A stretch of 64,000 nt of DNA from Luidia sarsii (GCA_949987565.1 OX465110.1:19745273-19809272); one strand, 5' to 3'; positions 10,001-20,976 are shown, counted from the stretch's first letter. Notes: generated by a model from the sequence alone, not told the origin. Made by a program: numbers and translations.

Positions 10001-12187
10001 GTAAATTGAAAGGTTTGCGGTGACACCGTGTAGCACTTCTCTTTCAAAGAAGGAGTGTGACTCTGAAAAGAGCCATTAACTCAACGTTTCGGGTAGTGGG
10101 TACTCTGCCCGTCGTCTGGAGACAGGAAAATCCTGGCAGTCTCCTGACGAAGGGCAGAGTACCCACTACCCGAAACATAGAGTTACCGGCACTTTTCAGA
10201 GCCACACTCGTTCTTGAAAGAGAAGTGCTACATGGTGTCAACCTTCCACTTGGTACATCCACCATGCAAACCTTCCACTTAGTGTTTCCACCATGCAAAC
10301 CTTCCACTTTGTATTTCCACCATGCAAACCTTCCACTTTGTATTTGCACCATGCAAACCTTCCACATTGTATTTCCACCATGCAAACCTTCCCCTTTGTA
10401 TTTCCACCATGCAAACCTTCCACTTTGTATTTCCACCATGCAAACCTTCCACTTTGTATTTCCACCATGCGAACCTTCCACTTTGTATTACCACCATGCA
10501 AACCTTATGCAAGTGCAAGTCTTATCATACATTGTGTAAGTGACGACATGAAGCCTTGAAAGCCAAGGGCAGCTGAAGAGTTGACAATGAACCCGGAGAT
10601 CCATTTGCTTCTAATGACAGGCTCTGTGGTGGACATAGACCTGACCTCTGCCTACAGCTGGCCAGCCTGTGACTCCTGTGGAAACGAGAGACTGGAGGCA
10701 GACCCTGCCAGGTACGTGTAGGTTCCCTGGAAGAAAAAACGTGTCTGCCTTTGAGAAAAGTCCTTCTAGGTTGAAAATGTCTGTTCCTATCTGGTTTTTA
10801 TTTCAAGATTTGTCTGAACATGGAGCTATGGTCTAACGTAGTATACCTTCCAATATAACAAACTGAATCCATTGAACAAGTGCTGGAGGGTATGGGTAAA
10901 ACTTTTTGAGGGAGAATAATTTTGACTTTAATAGTAATAAGCAAAAATGTTGCAATCTGGTTACCGGTACTCACTAAACTGACCCAAAAGTGAACAATGT
11001 ATCAAAAATGAGAAGGGCCTGACATTCCGATCCTAGCAGTAATTTCTCATCCTCATTTAATGAAGGAAGGAATGTGAAAACAAGTTCGATATTTTCATAT
11101 AAGGCCAACAATTTCACCCCAAAAATCTTGCATTGTTCACAGATGGAGTTTGTTATTCTTTTAATAGTGCTGGTCAGCTGCATTGTGGGGAGTGTCAGAG
11201 GTCAGTGACCTCTCCCCTGACCCTAATGCATCTGGAGGTCTTTCTTCGCTGTCCATCAATGGAAGAAGTTGAGTCTGATGTCAAAGTTCAAGTACGGCAA
11301 ATATTCCTTTACCCTTTATTACTTGATTCTTTCTGATCAGAGCTCTGTTTTGTTTGAATTTCTCAAGACTCGTTTGGTGGATTGAGCTGAAATTTTCACA
11401 GGTTTGCTATTTCGTGCATATGTATATGTTGGATCAGACAACGTATGAATGCTATTCTTTGACCTCGACCAATGTTGTGTAGGGGCTTTAAACAAGAGAA
11501 AGAAAAGCCAATGAGTGTATTTGTTTTGTCAACCTTTTTCTATCTCCTTATCCTAAATCACTATACAAAAGATATTGAAGTAAAATAGGCAATTCACAAT
11601 AGTGTGCCCTCGAGTGGTTTGCAACCCATCGGCAAATACATGGAATCTGTCGACCCCTTCCAGATGTACATTGGGTTGACAGATTCCGCGCATTGTGATT
11701 GGCCAACGCGTTGCAAACTCTTGAGGGCGCACTATTGTGAATGGCCGGTATTTAAGTAATTGAAATATATTATTGAAGTACTCAAAGTTTAAATGAAAAC
11801 AAAATCTTAAAAATATTGTGAATGTGATTGCCAAGTATGTTCCACTGTGAAAAGAGGTCATGAAATGGTAAAGACCACATGCAATTAGCTTTGGATCCAA
11901 ACAGGGAAAACAAATAAAATGTCTGTGGTCTGCTAAACCTTTTCGGCTTTCTATCTGATTTTCCCCCACAGCTGTTGCAGTCGCACATTGAGCGAATCCT
12001 TCCACCAGTCAGCACCCCCGAAGCAGGATATGAGCTGCAGTGCATCCTGGGAGCCAACATTGGCCCTATGGTTTGTTTCCTGCGCGCCGTGACCCAGGAA
12101 GCCGGCAGGTCGCTGACCTTTGAACTCGAGGAAATTGCCTTGGGAGAAAGCCAAGCCGTCCCTCCCGACCAACTGCAGTTGATTTAA
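106..12187 (+). CDS. SPIDR: SPIDR-like scaffold protein in DNA repair, 3' part (13 exons, 5' end outside window)
   Basis: Exons read from splice sites and phase: 106-305, 544-641, 1636-1819, 3439-3589, 4828-5072, 5424-5663, 6563-6644, 7256(or 7271 or 7289)-7408, 8780(or 8801)-9131, 9552-9746, 10621-10711, 11168-11291, 11972-12187 (TAA). All phases agree; with the 7256 and 8801 starts the total is 770 codons including stop. SPIDR is a nuclear scaffold that binds RAD51 and BLM and promotes homologous recombination. Recognition rests on the C-terminal part: a SYSWPxCDSCGNERL-like zinc ribbon split over two exons (CxxC at 10621-10711, CxxC in LHCGECQRSVTSP at 11168-11291), followed by a helix-rich end with ILGANIGPM. 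The N-terminal part in the window is basic (AKKKRR near 285-300). Exon 3 carries a VFVLFTRADW...VRVHPPW strand-like stretch. Two small exons (6563-6644 and 10621-10711) are easily missed. The weakest boundaries are the two alternative acceptors. Confidence 0.8.
345..515. repeat. Half copy of foldback repeat family (SPIDR intron)
   Basis: This intronic stretch carries 'gccggtaactcaacattt', 'agtacacactac', 'gaaagagaagcgctacatgg' and 'accatgcaaacctt'. The same modules occur in the inverted-repeat elements at 10012-10243, 30452-30858 and 49791-49962. Here only one arm is present. Confidence 0.6.
1106..1258. repeat. Partial MITE, same family as 63480-63714
   Basis: It contains 'gcttagactcaggctccggc' and a 3' part ending 'atccaaagcttcaacttc', matching in order or as reverse complement parts of the complete inverted-repeat element at 63480-63714. 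It appears truncated. Confidence 0.5.
1335..1563. repeat. Partial MITE, same family as 60020-60478
   Basis: It shares 'gtgcattatggga', 'tcgcgattcaaatcg' and the terminal 'ttgggaacagtggaaacggc' with the complete element at 60020-60478. Only one half is present. It sits directly upstream of the SPIDR exon at 1636. Confidence 0.55.
2115..2366. promoter_or_regulatory. Intronic cluster of CRE, C/EBP and E-box motifs
   Basis: Perfect palindromic TGACGTCA occurs at 2115-2122, 2212-2219 and 2359-2366. ATTGCGTAAT, an exact match to the C/EBP consensus, lies at 2125-2134, two bases from the first CRE. CACGTG E-boxes lie at 2345-2350 and 2352-2357. Motif presence is direct; enhancer function is inference, and the stretch could instead belong to an uncharacterised repeat. 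Confidence 0.4.
3160..3420 (-). repeat. tRNA-derived SINE-like copy (family A)
   Basis: On the minus strand, 3172-3246 resembles a tRNA: 'gctctgacagaag' D-arm remnant, 'tacattaatcc' anticodon region and 'gggttcaagtcc' T-arm (B box). The downstream body includes 'agatgcaaacaaccaattg'. Similar copies lie near 5926-6345, 9795-9915, 17271-17455, 27645-27735 and 27885-28260. Confidence 0.65.
3624..4274. mobile_element. TTAA-flanked inverted-repeat element (SPIDR intron)
   Basis: The element is bounded by TTAA on both sides (3624-3627 and 4271-4274). Its ends are inverted repeats: CCACTTAACGCCGGG on the left, and CCCGGCACGAAGTGG on the right, whose reverse complement matches with three differences. 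TTAA target duplication is known for piggyBac and Kolobok families. No transposase frame is present, so it is non-autonomous. It contains a (CA)n run at about 4008-4034. Confidence 0.6.
4008..4034. repeat. (CA)n microsatellite
   Basis: A pure run of CA dinucleotides inside the TTAA-flanked element. Confidence 0.9.
4430..4700 (+). repeat. tRNA-derived SINE-like copy (family B)
   Basis: 4536-4613 reads like a tRNA: 'ggtcaagtggttaag' D-arm/A box and 'gggttcgaatcccgcc' T-arm/B box, with acceptor-like ends CAGCTC and GAGCTG. It is followed by a body with 'catcgggcaaagcac' and 'agcaaaccctcattgaa'. Related copies lie at 62365-62640 (minus) and 63060-63230 (body only). Confidence 0.65.
5926..6345 (-). 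repeat. SINE-like copy, family A, with a second truncated head
   Basis: The tRNA-like head (minus strand) is at about 5981-6054, with 'acttgaacccgagacctctg' on the plus strand. The body runs to about 6300, where a second truncated head begins ('actggaccgggactt'). It lies in the SPIDR intron before the exon at 6563. Confidence 0.65.
8106..8785. repeat. 43-bp minisatellite running into a SPIDR splice acceptor
   Basis: About 16 copies of a 43-bp unit containing 'ttcttggtcgttcctccaag' and 'atgcctgatagtacc'. The last unit runs into the SPIDR exon. The AG at 8778-8779 ('ttcctccaag') is itself one of the two phase-compatible acceptors, so each unit carries a potential acceptor. Confidence 0.9.
9795..9915 (+). 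repeat. SINE-like copy, family A, plus orientation
   Basis: The tRNA-like part spans about 9817-9888: 'gggctggatagcacagat' A-box region, 'actggtacgttagtct' anticodon region (GTT, as in tRNA-Asn) and 'ggttcaagtcccagtcc' B box. Confidence 0.65.
10012..10243. repeat. Foldback (inverted-repeat) element, about 110-bp arms
   Basis: The left arm starts 'ggtttgcggtgacaccgtgt' and the right arm ends 'acatggtgtcaacc'. Both contain 'gggtagtgggtactctgccc' or its complement. The centre is 'aggaaaatcctgg' near 10127-10139. The whole segment could fold into one long hairpin. Confidence 0.75.
10256..10505. repeat. 29-bp minisatellite
   Basis: About 8.6 copies of a unit with 'ccaccatgcaaacc' and 'ttccactttgta'. 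It is an expansion of the motif found at the end of the adjacent foldback element. Open frames across it on both strands come from the repeat length not creating stops. Confidence 0.9.
10621..11291 (+). other. SPIDR: SPIDR zinc-ribbon exon pair
   Basis: Two exons (10621-10711 and 11168-11291) together encode two CxxC knuckles: CDSCGNERL in the first and CGECQRSV in the second. The codon split across the junction (AG, then T) reads Ser. Four cysteines with this spacing suggest one zinc ion holding a treble-clef or ribbon insert, as in the conserved SPIDR C-terminus. The zinc role is inference; the cysteines are seen directly. The intron between them holds a copy of the 'cctgctaggatc' repeat family. 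Confidence 0.65.
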
Positions 12188-12759
12188 GGATTGCTTTAAG
12201 AGCAGGGTTTGGGATTAAACTCTCAGAATTTAAGAATCAAAGTTAGAAGTCTTTTTTTATTTATCAATTGTTTCTTATTTTCGACGGCCCGGAAAGTTCC
12301 TGTGACGTGTTTGCATCTTTGGCCTGTCAATTTCTGTACCTGTTTTTGGAAACGATGAATGAACGTAGCCCGCACTTTCCCAATCCCTTCCCCGGATCCC
12401 AGTTTCAGTTCTCGTTCGGTTTGGATTTGTTTCGCTGACTCTAAGGGGAAGTCAGAGTCGTCAGGGAAAGCTACGCGTGTACGGTATGCATTCCCCCAAC
12501 ACCTCCCCAATCAACACGATGATCGGATATTTTGGGGAGTCGTGTCTTAATGATGCCGGCTGACTCATTCCGTCCCTTTTTTTAAAACAGCTTCTGTTTG
12601 TTTGTTCAACATTTTGCAATATGTTCATATAACTCTGTAATGGGGAATGATAATGCCACATTGGCTGTGGCTTCAATTTGCAGGAAAGGCTGTATTCATT
12701 GTTCAATTGTCTTTCAGATTGTTCCCTATACTTTGAGATACCCCTTGAAGATATTTCAC

Positions 12760-12765
12760 AATAAA
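12760..12765 (+). terminator. Probable polyadenylation signal of the SPIDR-like gene
   Basis: AATAAA lies 573 bp after the SPIDR stop codon. Another AATAAA follows near 12886. Either could define the 3' end; the sequence gives no way to choose. Confidence 0.45.
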
Positions 12766-15729
12766 AGCTTTAATTGGTATATCAATTTGCAAGAGATACT
12801 GTACTAATGTATTAATTCTGGGTATCTTTCAGATTGTTCCAGATTTTGTGAGTTACTCCAATTTTTTCCGGATATTTCACAGTAATAAAAGAAAGTTTTA
12901 CAATATTAGGAGTTATTTTATGGTTCAAATGGAACGCTCTGGATGAAGAGCATTTTGGCATGCTTATTCAGAGGTCCCGGGTTTCAGTCCCACTTTTGTC
13001 AGAGTTTCTTCAAAGCTTTTAATAAAAGGTGAAGCAATGGAAAACCTATGTTGTTTGAGAGCCAATGATTCCAGGCCAAGTCATAAACAGAGGGTCAGAC
13101 GTGTTTGTCTCAAATTAACCCTTCACCCTTTGCTCTATTGTCATTTCCAGTACCATGCCAGTACTATTAAACAATGGTTCTCCTGTTGACAGCCAGAGCA
13201 TACTGACCGGATCGTCGAGTTATCACTCCGGTTCAGAACCACACCTCTTCTTTAAGAGACCTTATATACACGGTGTCACCACCAACCCTCCTATATTGTT
13301 TCAACCACCATGCAGGGTTTTTTTTTTTGCAGTTTTCTGTAATTGGGGCCAATTTCATAGAGCCGCTTAAGTGCCAAAATCTGCTGAAGCACACAAACTC
13401 ATGATTCATAGGAATCACCTTGCCAAGTCCAACTTCACTATTCTTCCATTCGAAGTAAAGAAGAGTGGAATACAAGTTAAAAGCAATCGACATCTCATCG
13501 CGGTGCGGTGTGTAATCTGCTCAACCTGTTCACATATAATTCCTTCAATTTTGTTTAGCGCGAACTTTTTACTATCCGTTTGAACTGACCGTAGAGCAAG
13601 GATCACAACTGCAACACGACAAATAGGTGTTTGAACCTTGCGCTTTATCTAATCAGTTTAGCGTAGGGCCTATACGTGTACATCCTGTCCTGGGTATAAT
13701 CACGCACATCACTTATGTGTGCATAGTCTTGTTTCAGTTCTGACCATTCAGTTTCCGTAACGTACCAAGTGTCACTTTCGCCTTCTAATTGAAAAGCCTC
13801 AAACGACCAACGCATCCCCGTTAAAATATAAGAAGAATAAATAACGATGATGGCAAAAATTGCAATGGGGCGCTGTGTTGATTTCCCCCTTGAGTTTTTT
13901 TTATAAATCTATATTTATTTGGCCGAAAGTGAAGGCACCTTTTTTCGCCGGTACGTATACGATGCAGATTGTATTTTGTTTGTTGATGATTGATAGCAAT
14001 AACTTTCTTTCCCACAATTTTTTAGCGGTTTTCGAGAGCAGAACAAGGGTATTTCCCCCTGTATTTGAAACGATTTTGCTTGCGAAATGTTGCCGTTCCG
14101 TTTCGGAAATGAGTCTGAATTGATTTTGCACGAAATCACCTTTGGGTGTCATGGGTATGTCATGATCGAGTTCAACTTTTAAACATAGAGCAAGGAAAAG
14201 TATTCCCAGGTTCTCCCAGTCAGACCACGGAGCAAGGCACGGACTGATCTGTCTTCTAAGGTCCCCTATAACTGCGTTTATATTTCTCAGCTTTCTGTCA
14301 CTATTATATGCAAATGTGCTTTCTACTCAGGCCTTTTAGGCTTTAAAGGTGTATTAGCCTACGTGAATCGAGTGGAATCGAGTGGCACAGCTATCTGACA
14401 TCTTGTAAAGAATACAGCACAGGGCCAGGCTGTAGTGTAGCACTTGCGGCGGGGTGTGCATCAAAAGGTAGAGAGCTCCTTTAAAACAAAACGAAAATCA
14501 CTTTCTGTTTCCCAGGCACTTCAATCTTTAGTATTTTCCGGCACCCCCCAACATATCCCGTGACTTCTCTCCAAGAGCAAAACAGACTTGTTTGTGCCAA
14601 TGACAGCAGTCACATGATGACCAAGGTCGGTGGTAGTGGTGGTAGCTGGTGACCTCGGCCCGAAAGGACCCCCCCCCCCACAAAAAAAAAGAGACAGAGG
14701 AAAAAACAACCCGCGGCGAAAAGGAAACTTGTGTGGGCGGTGTGGACTCCGAGTCACATGACGATGGCGCACCTATTGTTAGCTGGGGATTCCCGCCCGT
14801 TACCATGCAAGAGGGCAGTGTGTGCCGGAACTACTTTGCAGGTCTTGCATACCAGAGTCGGGGAAAAAAAGTGAGTCATGTGACGTCCCCTAAAGGTAGG
14901 GGGCCTCCTAAAGAAAAGAAGTGTCAGGTATTGACCCACGGGGGCATGCAGGGGGGTAAGGTGGGCGTAGAAAAGAAAGGAAATTGAAGGACTAGGGATC
15001 GAGTGGTCACATGCTCGGTATTGTCAGCACATGGCGGGCGGTGGAAGATTTTGTGTAGGCCTAATGGTGTATCGTGGGCATGTAGTGACATGTGGGATAC
15101 CCACGAACTGCAGCACGTGCTCGGTGACACGTTGGAACGTTTGACGGGAATACAATGTCATGTACATGATGTACGGTATAGGCCTACATGGGGTACGTGC
15201 TAGTTCCAATGCAGTGCACCACTCGTATACAGCACGGTACAATGTTCACGGTTGTGTACATAAAATGATGTAGAGATTAAAGATTAGTTGTGGACTAAAG
15301 AGGGCTTTCCTCAAACTCAAAGTGATTATCCATTAATTTCAAAGGAATTTTTGTTTTGTCCTCCGTGTATTCTACATAGGCCTACATTTACATGTATATT
15401 ATGACAGAATGGCTTTGGTAATTTGACATATGCATGGAGGGATACTGGCTTCCCAGATTTTTTTATTTCCTTATCAATTTCGCTGTTGTTTCTTTCCGAA
15501 TAACATTATTTGGCACAAGTCTTTGGTAAAAAAACAGTAATATCACTTGACCACTTGATCCAGAACGAACTGCACAGAAATTCATCAAATTGATGTCATT
15601 AAAAGGCATTAACTCAATTCGCACCCAGTTTAAACATACATACAGTGCGAAATGCCGTGACCATGTTATTTGTGCCTTTAAATTTCGAGTCCAGAAAATT
15701 TAATTTCCCTTACTTCAACAGTTCAAGTG

Positions 15730-16165
15730 GATTGGTCATACCATGGAGCTTCCTCCATGGTATGGCCATAGTCTGTTCCTTGTCGGTTGACTAGTATGAT
15801 TCTATGAATGTCCAACATCGTCGATCCGGTTCGGCCAGGTTTATTGACCCAAGGGTACCCCCCCCCCCACACCATGGAACAAGCTTTAGGCCAAATACAT
15901 TTTACACTTTTCAACACGGGTCGAGAGCTCTCAACCCACCTCCCGAGCAGGGTTGGTTTCAACACGGGTCGAGTGCTCTACACGGGTCCGACCCGTGTTG
16001 AAATGTTGTAGTGTGAAAAGGTCAGTCATTTCAACACGGGTCCGACCCGTGTTGAAATGTTGTAGTGTGAAAAGGTCAGTCATTTCAACACGGGTCCGAC
16101 CCGTGTTCAACCATGGAGGACCTCCATGGTTCAACACGGAGATTTTTCATAGTGTGAAAAGGCCT
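15730..16165. repeat. Palindrome-rich repeat with 54-bp tandem units
   Basis: Tandem units contain the palindrome AACACGGGTCCGACCCGTGTT followed by 'gaaatgttgtagtgtgaaaa'. Other palindromes are 'accatggaggacctccatgg' near 16112 and a CCATGG-centred pair near 15740-15770. The motif 'gtgtgaaaaggcc' at the right edge resembles MITE termini such as 58239-58718. Confidence 0.65.
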
Positions 16166-17270
16166 ATAGAGTGACTATCATAGTATCAGTCAATAATATA
16201 TCTATCACTTATCAGTATCGCCAGTAAACTTTGGCTCCGCTGCAGGACTCCCTCGATGTGGCTGTTCAAACAGGAGTTCTGATAAAGTAACACTATAATT
16301 CGGCTTAGTGAAGGTCGGAGCCGTATTGTCTTTGCTCACGCGTGTAATCTGTTCTGCCTTGTGTGCAAGCATGGAGGAAGGGCCAAGCCTGCTTGCATAT
16401 AACTGTTTCCAAGCCTATAACTGTAAAGGCATATGGTCACGACCATCGTCACTAGAATGCCCCGAGCTACCCACCCAAAGACACACACATCTGAAACGTT
16501 CGTCGTATATCACGATATCATTATCAAAGGCCATCCAATTTCTAACTTGTCATGAGGCGTTGAAAAATAAAGTCGTTGAACTTCGATCTCCCTGAGTCGA
16601 TCCACCGAACAAGCATGCGAGTTATCTGCGAAGCTTACTAAAATGGAAAAAAACAACCTGTTTTAATCAGGGCCTCCCTTATTTGGGCATTCTTACATTC
16701 CATGATACAACGGGTCCAACTCCTATTTTCTGTATTCGGGGTTTTTTCTGCAGACACCAAACCACCAGGTATTCCCAATTATTATGTTCTAATAATTGCG
16801 GGGTTATTTTGTATAGTATGGATTATGGACTTGATTTTCATATATAATTATATATTTATTCTTGGCAAAGCCATTTACACATTTTTTTGATGACAGTTTT
16901 TAAACTTTTGTTTATATCTTAACGTTTGTATATCTATCTTTCAATGTCGGAAGATTTAAGATTTAAAATTTAAGATAAATGAATCAATAAATATGGCTAG
17001 ATCCAGTTTCAACCTCTGTAATTACGCTGGGGAGAGTGTATATATAACTTGCAAGGCCATTGTCCCTTTTATGTACTGAGAAAGGTAATAAATTATCAGA
17101 ATGAGATCTGCCCATTTGGGTAATTTAAGTCAGTCTGTGTTAGTTAAAACAATTGAGGTCTTGGGTTCAAATCCCAATCCGGTCAAAGTTTTCTTTGCCA
17201 TTTTTTTCAATATTTGCTCACATCATATCAGTTCCCAATGCAGTCATTTTTTCATCGATTTGTTTCAAAG

Positions 17271-17455
17271 GAAAACTGACTGGGAAATTTTAAACAATAT
17301 GAAAAATCGGAAAACACAAATTGCCTGGACCGGGACTTGAACCCGTGACCTCTGGATTAACGTACCAACGCTCTTACCACCCGAGATATCCAGCCCTAAG
17401 ATGGCAGCCTTCCCAAAATATCTTGAGGTGGGGGCGCCGGTCAGAAGCATTTCAG
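17271..17455 (-). repeat. SINE-like copy, family A
   Basis: On the minus strand, 17323-17397 carries the tRNA-like head, with 'cttgaacccgtgacctctgg' on the plus strand. A partial head also occurs at 17150-17200 in plus orientation. Confidence 0.6.
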
Positions 17456-19802
17456 TCAAAAATGGCAATGAGTGGCCAAAGTGTGTGCCTAGTTAAAGCT
17501 GCATGTGAACTTGAAGAAAAAGGAAAGTTGTCGAGTAAGCGGTATTGGCCGACTACCAAGGACTCAGTGGGACCTTTGACAGCCAGAAATCGGTGCAGCG
17601 GATATGGTGAGACGGGGCCATTATAACACTTCCTTCCACGCGTGGGTTGTTGCCCTGGTGTGATGACGGGTCTCGGAAGCACGTTTACGGTTTAGTACAT
17701 GTACATGTAAATGTACTTCCTCAAAGTTGCGCGCACTATTGAGCATATACTACATCAGTACATGTACAGTAAGTTGAAGGCCTTGTATGTACAGTATATC
17801 CATGTACAATACTACACACAGTAGCCCTAAGGCTATAGGCTAGGCGCCTATACATGTGATATCATGGTGTCGATGTTCTCAAGGCAGGATGGAGGGAGTT
17901 GCATGAAAATTAATCCCCAATCATTAGGAGAAAAACAAACAATAAAAACCAAGACACATTGCCATCAGTAAGCAAAATTGTCTTTTTTGGTTGATTTTTC
18001 TTGTCATTTGTCAACTTGACATTGTTGATTAACTGACCCTCCAAGCTTTCTCAAACTCAATGCTAATGTGTTTCATATAATTATAAAGCCCGATATCAAC
18101 CATTAAAAATAATATCAGCCAGTAACTTAAGATCACTGTTTCATGTTCATAATCAAACAAGCAAAGATGCAGAAAAACAACAACATGACACATTGTAATT
18201 CAAATCACATATATCTGCTTCATTTATTTGAAAGTATTATATTATTATATGGTTCATTAGATGAATGATTTTCTTCTTCAATTCGCCAAAAATAAGAATT
18301 TAGGAGAAAGTCATAATTACAGAGGCTTGGCACTACTTTTACAAAACAGACAGAAAAGCTGGCATGTGGTAAAGAGTGAAATACATGTATTAAAATATTT
18401 TACTTTCACCAGGTGACCAGGATGACATTACTGCAGTCACACTTACTGGCCTCCACTTAGTACCATAAAAGGTGATCTGGAAAGATTTGGTTCAGACCTG
18501 TTTCACATGACAAGTTACAACAGATCTCTAAACAATTACATCACTGATCAAGTATCAACTTGTCCTTGTCATGTTAAAATTTGTGACTGATACTTAAATG
18601 TCATTATGAAACAAAGCCAGCTTTAGTCAAGAAAACAGCTGTTTTACTAATTTCCAATCCCGGCCACTATTGAGCATTTCCCACATTATTTTTAGGTAAA
18701 GTAGTGCTTGTACATCAACAACATCATTATCTCGTCTCCCATGCTTACTTTGTTTTTGTTTGTTATCATAATTGTGTTATACAATTTAAAGTGTCCAATA
18801 CAATTTCAGTGGTTATAATTTTTGTCATGCAAATTTGCTTCTTAGTGAAATGCATAAATGTTTGAATCTATTCGGTGCAAATTTGGTAATTTCCTTGTGC
18901 CAGTAAGCCATGTAGGTTTCGGGATTATAGAAATACAGTGCAACACAATTTAATGCAAATTCAAACTTAACATTATACATATTCATGTATTGTGATTTGT
19001 GACCAATATAACTTTTAAAAATTCAGAATTTGTGACTTGTTGGACAGCAAATTACATGGTGTGGGTCTATTCATTTTTCAAAGTGCAATGGCAACATGCT
19101 GTTGAAGCATTTTGTAAGACTTACAATTTTAAGGTCTTGTGGGTACAACTACTTATCCCCGTCAAGCCAACTACTACATATCAATCATTATGTAGCTTAA
19201 AATATTGTCAACGTTTGCGATTAAAATTGCTATTCTTTACATACTAATTAGCCTAGGTTTACCTTCATATCCTAACACCACAACCTTTGAAGTACTTAAA
19301 ATATTTCACAAGAAACCTAGAAAGGAAGTAGAAACTATGCTGACAAAGCTCAAACAGAAGAAATTTCTCTCTCGGTACACTGCCAGAGAAAACCAATTTG
19401 CCGGCGGCCTCGATCTTCAGCAAGCAGGCTGCTAAGGCCCTGCAAGCTACAACCCTGAATGATGGCTGGCTGGCTGCCTGAACACATTTGCTAGACCCAA
19501 CTGGTAGTGGTACACTCTGTATTACTATAGAGGGGCTACGGTCATCATCACACAACAAACAATTGGAATCATAGGAACGGGTCGCCTCTAACCCCGACAC
19601 ATCCCCGTCCTCATGCAATTTCACAGACACTAAATGCAGAGTATTCTGAGCAATTGGTCCGGATTGACTTCTGCCATGACAGGGACTGCAGGCACAAAAC
19701 CAAGCGAGAACTACCCTTAGGTAGCAACGGGTGCTCTTTGTCCATGAGGGGGAGAGGCTAGTAGGACCACTCCCTGAACTTGGACCGGCACTGCATCTGG
19801 GT

Positions 19803-20771
19803 TCATGGGTGGGCCAGGCTGGGGGGTGCCTGCTTGCCCACATTAGTGAACAAGCTCTTCAGGACAGTCAGCTCTTTGGTCAGCAACTCCACGCGCTTGT
19901 TCAGACGGTCGTTCTCCGTGGTCAGCTCCTTCACCTTGCCCTGGAGCTCCACCGACTTGGCCTTGCTCTTCTCACGGCTCCGTCGGACGGCGATGTTGTT
20001 CTTGAAGCGCTTCTGCTTGTACTCGTCTGAGTTCTTGTCCGGGATGGGCCGGGGCCGGCGAGACGACCCGGACTTGAACGTCACCTTGCGTCTGGGGCTG
20101 GCCAAGGGGCTGGCCGGCCGCGAGGGGCCACTGGTGTAGGTGCTGTCGTCGTCGTCCTCGTCGTAGTCCTCGTCGTAGGTGAACTCCGAGGCCTGTTCGA
20201 CTACCTCGAACGGTTCGGCCTTAACCTGCAAGGCGGCCGCTCCCTCCTGACAGTCCTGGTGTTGTGGCATGAATTGGGGGTGGGAAGATGGCATTGAGTC
20301 TGCCAGACTGTTGGCCACCGTGATAGTGGGACCAGCGACCGCGGGGTGCTGCAGAAGGTGCCTGGACTCGCCCTGCGACGAACTCTCGGCCTCTTCGGGC
20401 CTGATGAGAGGGGGCAGCTCGCTGGGCAGGGCCGACTTGGGCGGGGAGGAGGGTAGCAGCTCCGACAGCTGGATGAAGCTGTTGGACGGCGGCGACGTGG
20501 ATGTGTGGTTGATGTAGGCGTTCAAGTCAATCGAGTTCTCGTTCTGAAAGAGGCCAGTGTAGTCTGCGAGTCCCTCAAAATTCATCGAATCGTGCTGGTT
20601 GTCGAAGAGGAACACTTCGTCCGGCTTGAGGTCTTTCTCGGTCGAGTACTCGGAGTCGTACATGAAAAAATTACCCGGGGAATCCATGACTGCTGGTGCA
20701 GTGTTTCCACATGGTGGGCTGAAATGTCTACTGAGAAGAGTTGAAGTTGTACTGTCAATGGCAACAGACAA
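19803..20771 (-). CDS. CEBPA: C/EBP transcription factor, alpha/beta/delta type, single exon
   Basis: 322 residues, intronless like vertebrate CEBPA, B and D. A sequence-specific bZIP DNA-binding protein, nuclear. The basic region is about 251-272 (KNNIAVRRSREKSKAK at 257-272), and the leucine zipper about 276-309 ends LTVLKSLF. Upstream is a FLFD-type activation segment (54-57) and TGLFQNENSIDLNAYIN (72-88), which matches the conserved C/EBP transactivation box. QVKAEP at 182-187 is a sumoylation-like regulatory motif, followed by an acidic stretch at 200-209. The first ATG is at 20771; a second in-frame ATG at Met29 (20687) could give a shorter form, as C/EBP family members use internal starts. 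Which vertebrate paralogue it matches best cannot be told; it is probably the pre-duplication form. The CEBPG neighbour is divergent. Confidence 0.93.
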   Translation of the reverse strand: MSVAIDSTTSTLLSRHFSPPCGNTAPAVMDSPGNFFMYDSEYSTEKDLKPDEVFLFDNQHDSMNFEGLADYTGLFQNENSIDLNAYINHTSTSPPSNSFIQLSELLPSSPPKSALPSELPPLIRPEEAESSSQGESRHLLQHPAVAGPTITVANSLADSMPSSHPQFMPQHQDCQEGAAALQVKAEPFEVVEQASEFTYDEDYDEDDDDSTYTSGPSRPASPLASPRRKVTFKSGSSRRPRPIPDKNSDEYKQKRFKNNIAVRRSREKSKAKSVELQGKVKELTTENDRLNKRVELLTKELTVLKSLFTNVGKQAPPSLAHP

Positions 20772-20910
20772 CCTCCAGAATTCAGCGACTCACCCCGAAG
20801 ACAGCGTGCGAGAGTACAAGTGTCTGGTGTGGACCCACCTTCGAAAATGAAAAGTTTTTAGGAAAATCTCCGATATTTGTTACTCGTTCGCGATCACTGG
20901 TCGGTCACCG

Positions 20911-20976
20911 TCACGTTGCAATGGCGGTGCATGGCATATGCGATCTGCTAGCAAATCCGTCATAATTATGACGTCG
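20911..20976 (-). promoter_or_regulatory. Upstream CRE-like and C/EBP-like motifs of the minus-strand C/EBP gene
   Basis: TGACGTCG (one base off a full CRE) lies at 20969-20976, overlapping the palindrome GTCATAATTATGAC (20959-20972). GTTGCAAT at 20915-20922 resembles a C/EBP half-site pair. They lie 140-210 bp upstream of the first ATG. Promoter function is inference. Confidence 0.4.

Larger units (their letters stand above)
12188..19802. other. Gene-free interval with repeats
   Basis: No coding sequence is supported. It holds a foldback half-copy near 13225-13320, palindromic 54-bp repeats at 15730-16165, a SINE-like copy at 17271-17455 and TGTACA-rich palindromic sequence at 17690-17820. 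The left end is the SPIDR 3' UTR and the right end the 3' UTR of the minus-strand C/EBP gene. The 1.5 kb left of 19803 is AT-rich and unique-looking. Confidence 0.6.

Noticed and set aside
8106..10505. Regularly repeated units resembling a CRISPR array
   Set aside because: The units are contiguous with no unique spacers, and this is animal DNA.
10044..10559. Several overlapping repeat proteins on both strands
   Set aside because: They come from the 29-bp minisatellite; no splice or homology support.
16702..16890. 62-residue hydrophobic open frame resembling a membrane protein
   Set aside because: AT-rich, short, no splice partners or recognisable family; likely chance.
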